This document shows, one piece after another, positions 37,826-50,035 of a stretch of DNA of 64,000 nucleotides. The translations under genes and the position numbers were made by a program. Numbering within the stretch: the stretch's first letter is position 1; every line of letters starts with the position of its first letter. Under the pieces are notes generated by a model that saw only the letters and a program-made list of their open reading frames with translations, had not been told where the DNA came from and searched no databases. Source of the DNA: Paragonimus westermani (lineage: Eukaryota > Platyhelminthes > Trematoda > Plagiorchiida > Troglotrematidae); the NCBI GenBank assembly GCA_008508345.1, contig QNGE01000936.1, positions 107,024 to 171,023 on the forward strand. The letters run 5' to 3'.

Positions 37826-39520
37826 TGACTTTTCACAGTTGGGTCTCATTTAACATAACTTCGTTAAAGGTTGACATTTTATGGTAACCATCTTGATATA
37901 AGCCATGTCGTTGTTCGTGCTGGCTTCGTGCTATCATCTTCCCAATGATCACCCGTTTATACATGTAAAAATGGTCAATTGGAAATTTTCTAAGGCGACT
38001 GCACGAAACGCCTATCCAAGAATACTGACAGTTAAATTGTCCAGGTGACAGCTATGAAGTGACACGAACGAGCACTAGAAGAAGGTCATAACAGGTCCGT
38101 TCCGAGGGAGCACTGCAGATACAGTGAAAACAGATTTCCTCCGATTTGACAGAATCTATGGACAAACCTTGACCGACGCTCCCGTTACTGATAAATTGCC
38201 ATGACTGCTGTGAACTGGAACGGAAACTTACGGAGGGTGTGTGTAGTCCCCCTGAATACTAGTGGATCGAATGGTCGAAAGAGCTGAAGAAGTCATTTTA
38301 TTCGGGGAATAATCGGGTGCTGTTTTCCCCACTTAGTTCAACAACAATGTTTTGACCAGACCACATTTATGGGCAACTATGTCGAACGCTTTCCACTTCA
38401 TGTAGCCTTCAAGAGGGTGTTCGATCTCCCCCTTCCTCTTCAACTGCGTCAATGGACGATGTTCTGTAAGGCGCATTCAGTAGTTCCGAGGATCTTGTAG
38501 TGGAGCGTCTGCGTGGCAGTAAGCTGACTGTTAAGTAGTGTACGGACGATATTTTTTTGTACCGTTCCTCTACAACGAACATGCTAACCATGTTGCACCG
38601 ATTAAGTGATATGGCTGGCTTGTGTAGTATAAAATTCAGACCTTCATAGGGTAACGTGATGTTACAACACTGGGCTGGCACTGGCGCTAGGTTTGTCATT
38701 ACAGACGGGTCGCTCAGGACTGTCGATCATTTCACCTAGTGGTGTAATATCGCCTCATCAGCTTCTAATGTTTCGTCAGAAGTATTCACGGGGATTGCGT
38801 AAGGACTTAGCTCAGTCACCAACTTTCGCCACGTGTGGTGGTCGATTTATGGCAGGGTTTACAATGTGTATATGCGTTCGATTCTGTTCTAGAGATCAGA
38901 GGCTTGGCTTGGTGGAAGGTGCAGGCAAACTGTAAGTATTCGCCAACTAGTTTGTATCTGGTGGACTACCTCTGCGAGGAACACAATAATCGGTCGACGT
39001 CCATTCGGAGAGTGTGCAAGTTCACGACCGATAACCGAAATAATGAAGGTACATAATTTTCGCGAACCGTCTGTCGTACTGTGCATTGTTCAATTTAGTG
39101 ACTAATGGTTGGAAGAAACCGCAAAGCGACAACATGTTCACGGTCCATAAAAGCCTTGATCGTTTTGCTGAACCCGGTTGGAGTGTGCCGCCTACTTGGC
39201 TTGGGACTATGTGACCATTCACGCCGCTAATTGGAAACACTCACTGATGTGGTAGTGTATCACAGTCAGTGAGAACCTTGTGTCTGGGAGCTTTTTTTCA
39301 TGCAACTCAATTCTTTCTGCTTGTTTGTCTTCCTTCTCTTCTTTTCCCCCGTTATACATTTGTACTTATTTACTAATCAGTTTTGTGGACCAGTGTTAAA
39401 ACCAACAGCAGGTCGGACCATTATATTCTTGGTTACGGCTCATAATCGAAAAACAAACAAATTAAACATCACTCACAGCTGGCCACATGGACGTTTCAAT
39501 GAGCCCCCGTTGAAAAGCAC
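37826..39520 (+). other. intron 2, unassigned stretch
   Basis: No feature is recognised. Frames up to about 100 codons occur on both strands but overlap each other and show no domain. Confidence 0.45.
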
Positions 39521-39563
39521 CACCATACTAGGATTACCCTCTTTTTAGGGCTCATCAGTAGTG
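39521..39563 (-). ncRNA. hammerhead-ribozyme-like module, decayed (S2)
   Basis: On the minus strand: stem I strand CACTA (39559-39563), perfect CTGATGA (39552-39558), stem II GCCC/GGGT with an A-rich loop, and TAGTATGG as the degraded returning stem I strand. The GAAA core is replaced by AATCC, so cleavage is not expected. It is useful because it keeps the 5' core that S1 and S3 have lost. Confidence 0.55.
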
Positions 39564-39645
39564 TGTTTATTTGCCACGGCTGGGACTAGAACTACAACGA
39601 TGCTTCAATTTGTTGAGCAATATTTTGATTACTAGTTAGTGGTTT
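39521..39645 (-). mobile_element. tRNA-derived SINE-like repeat with hammerhead module, copy S2
   Basis: Minus-strand member of the family. Read on the minus strand, a head with TAGTCCCAGCCGTGG (B-box region) leads into CACTA, then a canonical CTGATGA box (39552-39558), then stem II GCCC with GGGT. The order and spacing match S4 and S5. The GAAA box is lost. Confidence 0.6.
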
Positions 39646-39799
39646 CTGTGACGTCATCTGAGTGAGAAGTCCTAGTCGTGGGATTATCGATTGGAGTTAA
39701 GGAGACACTTACTGTCTTCTCTCAAAACGGTCGAGCAATCTAAGTGTTACTTACAATCGAGTTTGGCTGACTGTTTGCATATGATGATTTAGTCATACC

Positions 39800-40040
39800 T
39801 AAGGTATGTTCAGTAGCGCAGTGGTGAGCACGATTGTTTCATGAAAGTGTGGTGAGATTTCTTACCCTGACCGTGACAAGGATGTGAGCCACTTACCAGC
39901 TCTAACAAGAGCGTAACCCGAGTATAGTGCAGCTTTTCGATGGGGACTGACTGAGATGTCTATGGGATTACAACAGCTGCGATTACTTCTGAGTGATGTT
40001 CAGTTGTTGTACAAAAACAAACTGATTGATCTGTCGTTTT
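39800..40040 (+). mobile_element. tRNA-derived SINE-like repeat with hammerhead module, copy S3
   Basis: The head reads TAGCGCAGTGGTGAGCAC near 39813-39830, an A-box-type tRNA start. After a degraded B-box region comes the ribozyme-like module (39889-39929). The body is shared with S5: TCTATGGGA, then GCTGCGATTACTT, then GATGTTCAGTT. The end TTGATCTGTCGT is shared with S1. S2 lies just upstream in the opposite orientation. Confidence 0.6.
39889..39929 (+). ncRNA. hammerhead-ribozyme-like module, decayed (S3)
   Basis: Stem II is perfect (GCTC 39899-39902, loop TAACAA, GAGC 39909-39912). GTAA stands where GAAA is expected. A cleavable-type GTA triplet (39922-39924) precedes TAGTG (39925-39929), which pairs with the CACT at 39890-39893. 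The CTGATGA box has lost about three bases, so it is inactive. Confidence 0.5.
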
Positions 40041-41784
40041 GCAGACAACAGTCGTGGTCAACGGCAGCGTGAGCCATGGTGCCCTGGGTATGGCACAACG
40101 CCATTGAAGTCTAACTTCCTGCCCATTTGAAAACGTGCTATTTGTAAATTGTATTGAAGGTGACTAACAGAACCACTGATCTGATTTCACCGCGTGACAG
40201 ACGTCCCTTTTTTATTTATACCCGTTAATAAACATCTTATCAGTGATTAATTTGTACTTTGAAAAAGAGCCTCTATCATTCGCTGTTTACCTGAAGCCTC
40301 TTACTACTTATCAGTAATCAAAACATCACTGTGCAAGTTTAACGATTGCTGTGATCTCAATTTGTTATGAAGTTCTAATCATGAGGTCACCAGTTTGAGT
40401 CAGCAGAACAATTACCATGTTTCTTCCGAAAGTGATCAGACAATCTGAACACTGCTGTTGGTACCTCTCTGTCAGTAGTGGCATTAGCTCCCAGTCTTCC
40501 TTTCTATGTTGTGATCTTCGTTAACAGTTAGTTCTAGCATATCTCATTCGAATTAATCTCGGATGATCCTCATAGTTGGGGTAACATTCCAATTTCTCTT
40601 GACGCTAAAACACCCTTCGATCTCCGGTAGATGAGTGCTGTGTCGTTCTCTTTGCAAGTGTAACAGACAAGCCGGACGTTCTGGCCTCGAGTATCAGTTA
40701 TACTCGTGAACCAACTTTGTAACATGGAAACACCGTGGTACAGCGTTCTGAGAGAAGGGTTCTAATGATGGTCCTGTGAAAAAGACAACATGAACCAAAG
40801 TCCTAATAAGACATACACGCGACTAACAAAACCGAAAACTAGAATGACGCTAACAAAACGGCAGCACGCTGCGTTACATGAAATTCATTCGTGAGAGCCG
40901 TCAGCCGTATGAGTCCATTTTTTAGTACGTTCCCATAGATCTCACGATTACTTGTGATTCTGACGATTTGTACTTCTCTTCCTCCGTTCATCTTGATGTC
41001 AGCCCACATGTAACTAGATCTGCCGTTTGTTTGAACAGCGGATGGCACCAAGGGTCTTCTAAATCGATCATAATAACTACCACATTGAGCTCGACTTCCT
41101 CGAGTGTGAAGTCACAATCGAGACTCACCGATCCGGACCGCTGAAGTCCGCTGCGGCAAAGGTCGAGACAGTAAGTATTTTATGTGTTTGTCGATTTATA
41201 TCGGAGAACATGCTTGGTACACCTTCTGATTCCTAATTCTCCTGCGGGCGCTTCGACTCGACCTAAAAAGCACTGAATCGAAGGAACGTGAGAATTGTTG
41301 TAGAATTCTTCGCTCTAATTGGTCATTATATGCGTCGAGCATCTCTCCCTCTGTGATTTTTCTTCAGTAGCTTCTTTTCTCGCTTCTCAAGTCCCCGGAT
41401 ATAAGATAGCGCAATATCCATGTTTTCCATGGTCCGAAATGTGTTCGGAATTTGGGAACCTTTCTTGATTTTACCATTGGAACCGCGCCTATAGTATGTC
41501 AATTCTCATTCCCAATGAATACGGTATGCCGCCATAGCTGTTCTGTGAAGCAGCTGTACTCAACTCAGCCCACCCGATCTGTCAGAAAGTACAAGTTTCA
41601 TGTGATGTCATATCACGCGGCCCGATGACCCCATACGGAACTACGAAGTTCGTAAAGCACACACACACATGGGCGGCGAGCTGCGATCCACTGCAAAAGT
41701 ACCGAAAATAACATGCTTCCAAGTGGCGGTAGTTTAACTTCATCGAAAATTCAGCCGTATGAGCTACCTGTAGGGGCTTGTGAG
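40041..41784 (+). other. intron 2, unassigned stretch
   Basis: Nothing is recognised apart from a short CA-rich tract near 41658-41670. Confidence 0.45.
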
Positions 41785-42075
41785 TAAGAATGCGAGGCAG
41801 TGAAAGCCGTAAGGAAGCTGTCTCGCTGATGACGCCTTACTCTCACTTGCAGCTGGGTTGTTTGTTTGCAAGGTGTAGGTGCCTTGATGTTGAATGTTTG
41901 AATAGGGACGTAGTCATTTTCAGTAGTTAGGTCCCTTCCCGTCCCCTTCTTTTTCCTTCTCTCTTTCTATATAGGGTTTGCTTTTTCTTTATGGTTGTGT
42001 GGCAGTTAAGCATTGGTGTGAACCACTGATGTATTGCTGTCTATGATGATGGTGACGATGATGATGATGAACGTG
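41785..42075 (+). mobile_element. RTE-like LINE 3' tail, plus strand, copy 1
   Basis: From about 41793 this is almost identical to 45160-45412; I count only a handful of differences. It comprises the non-coding tail of the RTE family, ending in GATGATGATGATGA near 42058-42071. It is related, at lower identity, to the RTE tails at 23409-25840. No reverse transcriptase coding is present, so it is heavily 5' truncated. Confidence 0.8.
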
Positions 42076-45060
42076 AGCAAATGATGCCGTTCCGCTTGTA
42101 ACAATTAACTATTTCTAACTGTCAAATATCTTGCCACCTTATCCGTGATTGTGCATTCTTCATCTATTCTGCCACCTTTCTGCCGTCTGTTGACGACGAA
42201 AGCATTGTTTTTGGACAACGTTCATCTTTGCTTTAAGCTTTCTCATTCTTCTAACCTTTTCATTTCTGTCCGAAAATCCCAAATCTCCAGTGTTGTATCT
42301 GTAAGCGGGGGAGCAATCACCAAGCTCTTGCACTGCGTTTTGTCAGTTCTGACTGTTGCTTACATGCGCGAATGTGTAATCAGGTGCGTCTGTTTGCGCG
42401 CACACGCACTGCGCATTGATCAGAGCACTTGTCTAAAAGAACTGGTTCCCTATCTTGTTCTTGACTAGGACGGGCTTGATATTGTGAACTGGAATATGAA
42501 GCCGAGATATTCACACCAATACTCTATGTATTGTTCCCATTCGATGAGTTGGTTGATAAAACACTTTTGTCAAACTGACAGCCTATTCCTGTGCCTGCAC
42601 ACAGCGAATGTGTCTGTTGGTCGAGTTGGATTGTGCTGGTGATTATTGACACTGATGAACGCATCTATTTTTGCGAACGTTGTTGATCTCACGGTCACTC
42701 CAACTGGGTGAGTTTTGGCTCAGTTTGAACGTAATAGACTGCTCGTTTATAATCTGTTGAAGTGCTGTTGGACAACATGTTCCGCTGGCGATCTTTCTCC
42801 GTTCTTACTTCACGTTAACTGTACACAGGTCCCGTTGAGTGGTGCATAATGGTTTTCAGTCGTTAATCGCTTAAATGCCTTCTAGCGTACCATTTGCCGT
42901 CTGCTTTTTGCAGGCTCTTTTGCAACATAGGCCTGAAAAATAATCATTTCTGGATAATACGTTCTGTTTTTATGTCTCATATAGTTGTTCGCGAGTGATC
43001 TACCTGCTCTCGCAACCAACAGTGTTCTCCATAGTTGAGCGTTTGTTGCATTCGGTTTGAGGAGAGCAGCTTTCCCAAAGCTAGCACATCCTGCGTCCTC
43101 CAACGGCCTATGACACACCCGGATGTCACACGAGTTCTCCTCTCTAGGCTGGTCACCACCACCATCGATCCTCTTCCTGCTTCGGGTTTTAGCTGGACCG
43201 ACCGGGATTCTGTTGATTTCCACTCCAATACCGGAATCTCCCGTTTTTGGACAGCTCACCATTCTCCCCCTCTACCTATCTTAATGACACGTGCGCACTC
43301 ACATCTACACGCGCTCAGTTCAAGCAACCTCATCCCATGAACACACTCACAAGCAGACCGTCCTTGTTGGAGTGAACACATTTCCTGTTACTTGTTCTGC
43401 CCACCCTCCTGGACTCTCTCACTTGCGACGTGCACCCTGTTGTGTTACAACACCACCCCATACGTGTCCTATGCTGATGTGTCCGGCCTAATCGCGTACC
43501 CAATTTATGTTCGTGTGTACGCGTGCGTGCACGCCGGATGAACAGATCGACAAGCGCACGTGAGCCGTTGTGTGTGCGCTTGGTGGATCGGCTGTTTTTG
43601 CTGGTGGACTGTGTTGATCACTCCATGCACCAGGAGCGTGGTGAGCAGTTGTTCGTAGGCCGCTTTTTCGGACGCCTGCCTCAGTTGGTCACCAGACGGT
43701 CGTTAAGCCAACAGAGCAAGCCAGCAGCTTAGCTGTACGTGTGCCGTTTGGTGTTTCTGTCATGGTCCAACGGCGAAAACGGGTTCCGTTCCCTGGTGTT
43801 TTTGGGCGTTCACCGCTCTTTTGCCGTTCTCCAAAAACAGGCATGACGCTTGAGCATATATGCGACGGTCGTCGGAATAGAGACTACCATCTGGTTATGG
43901 TTGCAAGATGTCCTTTGTCGGAATGTACGAAAGGCACGCTTTGACCAGGTCAATAACACCGCATCCCTGGCGTAGGGTCAATTGAAATCAGTTTGTCCAA
44001 CTAGTCATCTGAGTTGTTCCGTCCCAGTTATAACAGTTCAGGTTGGTAATTGCTAGTCGCCCAGTTGTGTCTGAATGTTTGTCCGCGCGATTGCCATTGA
44101 GCCTCTCTGTATCTTCTCTTGTATTCACTTAATGGCTGTTTATATTTGTTTCGTTCCTCTGTTGTCGATTGACAACTCCCCGTCATCAGTTTGGGACCCA
44201 TTCCCAACACTCTTCTGTCTCGCATGATCGCGTGCCAGCAATCGACCTCCTATCAGCCGTATCGTAGCTGCTACTGCTGCAACCAGTGTGGTCTGAATCA
44301 TCGCGAACTTCATGCGCTACTGCTCATAGCCCTCAGTTTTTGATCGATTAACCTGTCCGCCTTTCTTTCGCATGCACATGTACATGTCAGGTATTTGTTG
44401 ACATGTGTATGTATCGCCTGTCTCTTATGGTCTGGATCGATCGGACCAAGACTCACGGTCATCGTAGTCGATCCACACCGGAGGATAGAGTGGAAGGGGT
44501 ATGCTTTCATCGGTAGCGTGTTACACATAGTAATGATATTGGTATGTCTCTTCACTAAATGATCTGACACACACCACTTTACAGGACCGGAGTTTTCTCC
44601 TTTCTGCAAACCTGAGTATCTTTTATTTGCTGCATATCATCACCCATTTAGTCATTGACATACAACGCATCATTAGTAACACAGGTCGCTAGTCCTTTGA
44701 TCCGTAAACAACAAACCATGGGTTGACTTACTCCACTGGTATGACAGCCAATTTTTTCTACGTACATTTCAAAGACCGTTGATCCCTATGAGAGTTTGGA
44801 CTGGTTTACATACCAATGATGTAGCGCAGATTTCATGACATCTGACTGACGTAAGGAAGACATAACTATCCAAACTTCTTTGTATGCGTCGCGGAATTCG
44901 CTTAGAGCACCTGAACTGTGAGAACAGTAAGGCCATGATACTCACTTTGGCATTAGAGGTTAACTGCTTACATCCCGAATATGCATTTTAAAAACCCCAT
45001 TGTTAATGTGAGTGATATTTTTGTAAAGTGTGCGGTACAGCCTGTTTGACAGATGACTGT
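42076..45060 (+). other. intron 2, unassigned stretch, GC-richer near 43.0-44.3 kb
   Basis: I recognise no gene. A GC-richer segment at about 43050-44300 carries several overlapping frames of 60-126 codons on both strands with no domain and no convincing splice structure. It may be an old element of unknown type. Confidence 0.4.
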
Positions 45061-45425
45061 TAAGTAGATCTAGGTGAGCTGGTGGCTAATCGAGCTCAGT
45101 GGCGTGAATGTTCTCGTTGTTTTTCCGAGTTGTTTGTGAACTGAGTGCATTTAATGACGCGGGGCAGTTAAATCTGTAAGGAAGCTGTCTCGCTGATGAC
45201 GCCTTACTCTCACTTGCAGCTGGGTTGTTTGTTTGCAAGGTGTAGGCGCCTCGATGTTTAATGTTCGAATAGGGACGTAGTCATTTTCAGTAGTTAGGTC
45301 CCTTCCCGTCCCCTTCTTTTTCCTTCTCTCTTTCTATATAGGGTTTGCTTTTTCTTCATGGTTGTGTGGCAGTTAAGCATTGGTGTGAACCACTGATGTA
45401 TTGCTGTCTATGATGATGATAATTT
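45061..45425 (+). mobile_element. RTE-like LINE 3' end, plus strand, copy 2
   Basis: It starts inside the last ORF2 codons: 45071-45145 reads LGELVANRAQWRECS and ends at TGA, matching the C-terminus seen at 25120-25190. The tail that follows is nearly identical to copy 1 and ends in GATGATGATAA near 45412-45422. It is a 5'-truncated, inactive copy. Confidence 0.82.
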
Positions 45426-48285
45426 GTGCAACCGGGGCTTCAATTTCAAGCAGTTCAGATATGGACACTGTGCGGCGTTGATTGGCACAGACGCGTACTA
45501 CTCATAATTGAGCGCAGTTCAGACAAGGGTTCTGGCTGGCCTAATTCCCAAAGAAGCGCTACACTTGAAATTTGCGTTTATTTTAATCAATAATGCCTCC
45601 GGGTCGGAATTTGTACTCACTTCCTTGTGCTCGCAAGGTAGACATTCGGGCAATTGACATTACACCGGTCACGGTTGCACTATTCACAGTGCTGAGATTG
45701 TTCGCAGCCGGAGAGGATTGGCACAGTAAAAGTAACCTAGTCCTACAGACCTCATCTAATTTATTCATAGGTGACAATCTATGATCTTCTGACTCAGATA
45801 TTGGTTAGTGCACTTGATACTAATGATAACTTTCCTACCCACGTAGGGTCATCTCATCCGACGAGTTAACCACATGCATAAAAAGGCATGCTATGTTCAG
45901 TAACCTTCTTTTATGGCATCATTTTCATTACGGTTTATGATTACATTTACGATGCCGTGTGTTCGCGATAGGTTTTGTTTTTGGTACCTGTGTTGAAAGT
46001 GCACCTTCACCATCGTTGTTAGGATCTTTTTGTCCGTCTATCAACCGAGCAAGTTGGTCATGTGGATAGTCGGTCGATGTACATGCCACTTGAGCGTCTG
46101 ATACGAGACATTTTTCAATACGATGATTAAATGATGAATGGACCAAACAGTCAGGCTATGAAAGCCTTGATCAGTCAGATGAACAACACTATGAGACTTT
46201 CTCTGCCTGATTGTGAAGCGTTCTTGGACGTAACAGTATGTTGCCGTTAACAAATTGTCTAAACGTCTATGATTATTGATTCTTCATCACATGTTTGAAG
46301 TTGTTAACCCTTTGTGACTTCGTTGGATGCTATCAGAATGAATGGCAAACGAAACTACAACAAACGGGTATGTATAGTTATCTTCCTCCAAGATCGGTCA
46401 CTTCTCTAGAGAGATTACTTCTGTGTAGTTTCGTTGAGTCTTAACAGAAATTTAGGAGGCTATGGGAACCACTCCTCAGGTAAGACCACAGATCACGGTT
46501 TTGACCTTAACTTGGTTTGCACTCACCTCTCCAGAGAGACCACTGTCTTTATCACTACAGTTCCATCTCGTCATATCTGAGGTCTCTTCTATGCGAGGCA
46601 AAGAAGATCTGAGCATTTCGGTAGACAACCTCAATTGTCTCATACCGTTGTCGTCGTTATCTTATCAGCTTTGTAGGAGCGAACGCCCTTTTTGTTACTT
46701 TTCCATGGCTCAAATCATAGATCGTCAGTGGATCTTGGTAATCACTTGGCTCTTTCTCCATCACACTACATGTAGCCTAAAGTATACGGTACTTTTACTT
46801 AGTAGGATACGTAATTCCGGTCGAACAATCTTCGGATCAACACATGAGAATGGTCTCATAAATTAATCCGTAGAAAAGGCACTTTGTAGACAAACTGTTT
46901 GTTTGTCTCTGACAGTGATGGAAACACTTTAGGAATTGTACATGTAATACATTGTCAGCTGCCCGATTTTCAGAAAGTAGATCCGTCCTATCAGTGGTCT
47001 ATCTAAAAGGAACTCTTGTAAAACGCAGCTATGATGCTGAATAAGATGCCTCTTGGTTAGTTGGTATACCTTGGTTTGAGTGTACACTAACTGTTCGAGT
47101 CCCGAGACAACAGGAATCGTTCGGGGTGTAGGTCAGAACGGTAGACCACATGGGTATTACTAATCCCAAAATGTGTGCTTCCAGTGGTTGTTTGCATGGT
47201 AACGTCCGCCTACCAACAATACACTCATACAATGTTTGGATTCATTTACACAGCCGGTCATTTTCACTTTACGGTCATCCCAAGCGCACACCAGCGGTAC
47301 AGACAACCGGTTTTCTGGAACCCTTTCTCATATGTACCCCAAACCACTCAGTAGCACACACACGAATGTGATGATTTCCAAAGTTTATCGGGTTTTACCC
47401 ATCAGCTTTACGTCTTCACTTAGAGAACGCCAATGCCTCTTGTTTCTTCCCGCTCTCCGCCAGTCGCAGGCCCTGACCATCCAGCCCGTGTTTGTGCACT
47501 GGTGCACGTGTTCTCAATCGGACTTGGTTATGTGGCTTGTGCGCTGCTGTCTCAGCTGTACCTGTGCGCGTGTGCAATTCAAGGTCGCACACGACGTCGG
47601 TCATCACTGCGATGACAACCGTGTTGGCTGCCAGTACGACAGCCTGTTTTCCGGCCACACACCAATGGTCGCGGATGCATGTTGTTCCACTGACCTCAAC
47701 AGAACATTTATGCTTAAACCGCATCAGTTCTTGTCCGTATCTAGGTTTCTAGCTCATATGATGAAGGCCTTCTTCCGTTCTCTTTTGTGTTGGTGCTCTC
47801 GGGTGTTTTTTGACGGTGAGCGAGGGAATGGTGGTTCGCACAAGCCCGCTTTTGTGTACTATCCATTGTGCTGGCGGCCCCGTTTGCACTACGACACAGT
47901 AAACACTGGTTCCATGCTGGCGGTGGCGAAGGATGCTCAGCCTAAATCGGCCGGATGATCGTGTTTTTTATAAGTTGGCCTATCCGCCTTTGGGTGTGTT
48001 GTGCAGTGGTGACTGATACGAATACTATGACTGCTTAACTGTACGTACGCATGAGCAGCATTGTTGACATTGTCTTCCGCTCAGGTCTCCGTTCACACCT
48101 CTTTGTTGGCTTTGATTAATCGCCTGTTATATAAGCACGCTTTACGTGTAAGTATACGTTGTACCAGGCTATAGATTCTTCAACAGGGAGCGTTGTCTGA
48201 CATTTTATTTGTCAGTATCCTGTTGGCTTGGCTGCGACCACAACAACTCAAAACGTGCATCTTCGTTGCCTCATTTAATGACCCC
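45426..48285 (+). other. intron 2, unassigned stretch
   Basis: No gene is recognised. The longest frame (47236-47958, plus, 240 codons) lies in GC-rich sequence with heavy overlap in other frames, so I treat it as chance. A possible 24-base micro-exon at 46456-46479 is discussed as a finding. Confidence 0.4.
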
Positions 48286-48451
48286 GGACTTCATGAGTTG
48301 CCAAATACACATCCATGGACCATCACGTTGTTGTTCACGTAATCAACCCGTCTGACACAGGCTAACCGACGGAGACAACAACGGCCAAATGTTCGTGGGC
48401 ATCTTCCGTACGAATCGGTCAGATCTCCGGCCCGGTGAATGAGACGGAACA
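48286..48451 (+). repeat. inverted-repeat pair 'A', left copy
   Basis: This ~166-bp segment is a near-identical reverse complement of 51891-52056; for example GCCAAATACAC at 48299 answers GTGTATTTGGC at 52032. Sequence on either side diverges. It is probably a fragment of an interspersed repeat. I cannot assign the family. Confidence 0.8.
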
Positions 48452-48955
48452 CACGGTTGGCGGCATCCGATTCGGATTAGCCTGCCACAGTGACCGAAGC
48501 CAAAGGACGCCTGCGCTTAGCCATCACTGCAATTGACTTGCGCTGCACCAATTGCAGTTCCACCAACACACCACATATCCAGTGTAAACCCGAAGGAATA
48601 AGACCGGGAGGTGTGCCAGTGCGGCCTTTGTGTCCAGCCGGCCAATGCTGGTTAGCCACTTGATTGGCTAATAAGGAAAGGAAACTCTTATCTCTCGGAA
48701 ACTAAACAGAGATAGGCTGCAATGACGAGATCTACACTGAGAAGAAAGAATTTTGAAGTGTAATACAAGAAGCGTTGCAGTATAGTAGTGCAGGTTAGTG
48801 CATCCCAGAGAAGAAAAGGATGATAAGCAAATTTCTCATTGGACTATGAAAAGCCAAGCAGACCATTCATCATACAATACACCAACAGAGCCGGAGAAAA
48901 GAATGGGTAGAAGACCACAGACACTCAGGTTTCTGAAAAGAAGAGCGGATTAATT
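48452..48955 (+). other. unassigned sequence left of the assembly gap
   Basis: No feature is recognised between inverted-repeat copy A and the N gap. Confidence 0.4.
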
Positions 48956-49812
48956 NNNNNNNNNNNNNNNNNNNNNNNNNNNNNNNNNNNNNNNNNNNNN
49001 NNNNNNNNNNNNNNNNNNNNNNNNNNNNNNNNNNNNNNNNNNNNNNNNNNNNNNNNNNNNNNNNNNNNNNNNNNNNNNNNNNNNNNNNNNNNNNNNNNNN
49101 NNNNNNNNNNNNNNNNNNNNNNNNNNNNNNNNNNNNNNNNNNNNNNNNNNNNNNNNNNNNNNNNNNNNNNNNNNNNNNNNNNNNNNNNNNNNNNNNNNNN
49201 NNNNNNNNNNNNNNNNNNNNNNNNNNNNNNNNNNNNNNNNNNNNNNNNNNNNNNNNNNNNNNNNNNNNNNNNNNNNNNNNNNNNNNNNNNNNNNNNNNNN
49301 NNNNNNNNNNNNNNNNNNNNNNNNNNNNNNNNNNNNNNNNNNNNNNNNNNNNNNNNNNNNNNNNNNNNNNNNNNNNNNNNNNNNNNNNNNNNNNNNNNNN
49401 NNNNNNNNNNNNNNNNNNNNNNNNNNNNNNNNNNNNNNNNNNNNNNNNNNNNNNNNNNNNNNNNNNNNNNNNNNNNNNNNNNNNNNNNNNNNNNNNNNNN
49501 NNNNNNNNNNNNNNNNNNNNNNNNNNNNNNNNNNNNNNNNNNNNNNNNNNNNNNNNNNNNNNNNNNNNNNNNNNNNNNNNNNNNNNNNNNNNNNNNNNNN
49601 NNNNNNNNNNNNNNNNNNNNNNNNNNNNNNNNNNNNNNNNNNNNNNNNNNNNNNNNNNNNNNNNNNNNNNNNNNNNNNNNNNNNNNNNNNNNNNNNNNNN
49701 NNNNNNNNNNNNNNNNNNNNNNNNNNNNNNNNNNNNNNNNNNNNNNNNNNNNNNNNNNNNNNNNNNNNNNNNNNNNNNNNNNNNNNNNNNNNNNNNNNNN
49801 NNNNNNNNNNNN
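48956..49812. other. assembly gap (857 Ns)
   Basis: An unresolved run of N. It ends directly in an AG microsatellite (49813-49832). The matching region of the inverted copy (51717-51750) has a CT tract followed by a TA tract, so a simple-sequence repeat probably broke the assembly. Confidence 0.98.
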
Positions 49813-50035
49813 AGAGAGAGAGAGAGAGAGAGATGACTGAGGTCTGCGCACAACAGTAGTGATAAGGCTAAGGTAAAAAACAGCAGCCTTGTGCTCAGAC
49901 TTGTAAATGCAAGTAACGTCATACAGGCTAGCTGTGCCGTTAATCTGGTTAGTCGTGGTTTGCTTGTTATCTGTGGAGAATTTAAATAGAACACTGTGAT
50001 CTGCATACGTAATATGGGTCAGCTTACTGCTTATC
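49813..50035 (-). mobile_element. LINE RT fragment, left member of inverted pair 'B'
   Basis: This is the reverse complement of 51530-51737, with a ~20-base insertion near 49978-49997. It represents part of an RTE-like reverse transcriptase on the minus strand, described under the right-hand copy. It is bounded on the left by the AG tract and the gap. Confidence 0.65.

Noticed and set aside
41825..41850. CTGATGA in the RTE tail as a possible hammerhead core
   Set aside because: It is conserved because the RTE tails are copies. No GAAA box or matching stem I strand occurs at the right spacing.
42882..43262. 126-codon minus-strand frame
   Set aside because: No motif, no splice context, and it overlaps several other frames of similar size.
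47236..47958. 240-codon plus-strand open frame
   Set aside because: It lies in GC-rich intron-like sequence with long overlapping frames on both strands, has no recognisable domain, and its length is near the maximum expected by chance in 64 kb.
48870..50006. Apparent long minus-strand frame across the N run
   Set aside because: Almost all of it is unknown sequence. The flanks are a microsatellite and an RT fragment, so the frame is an artefact of the gap.
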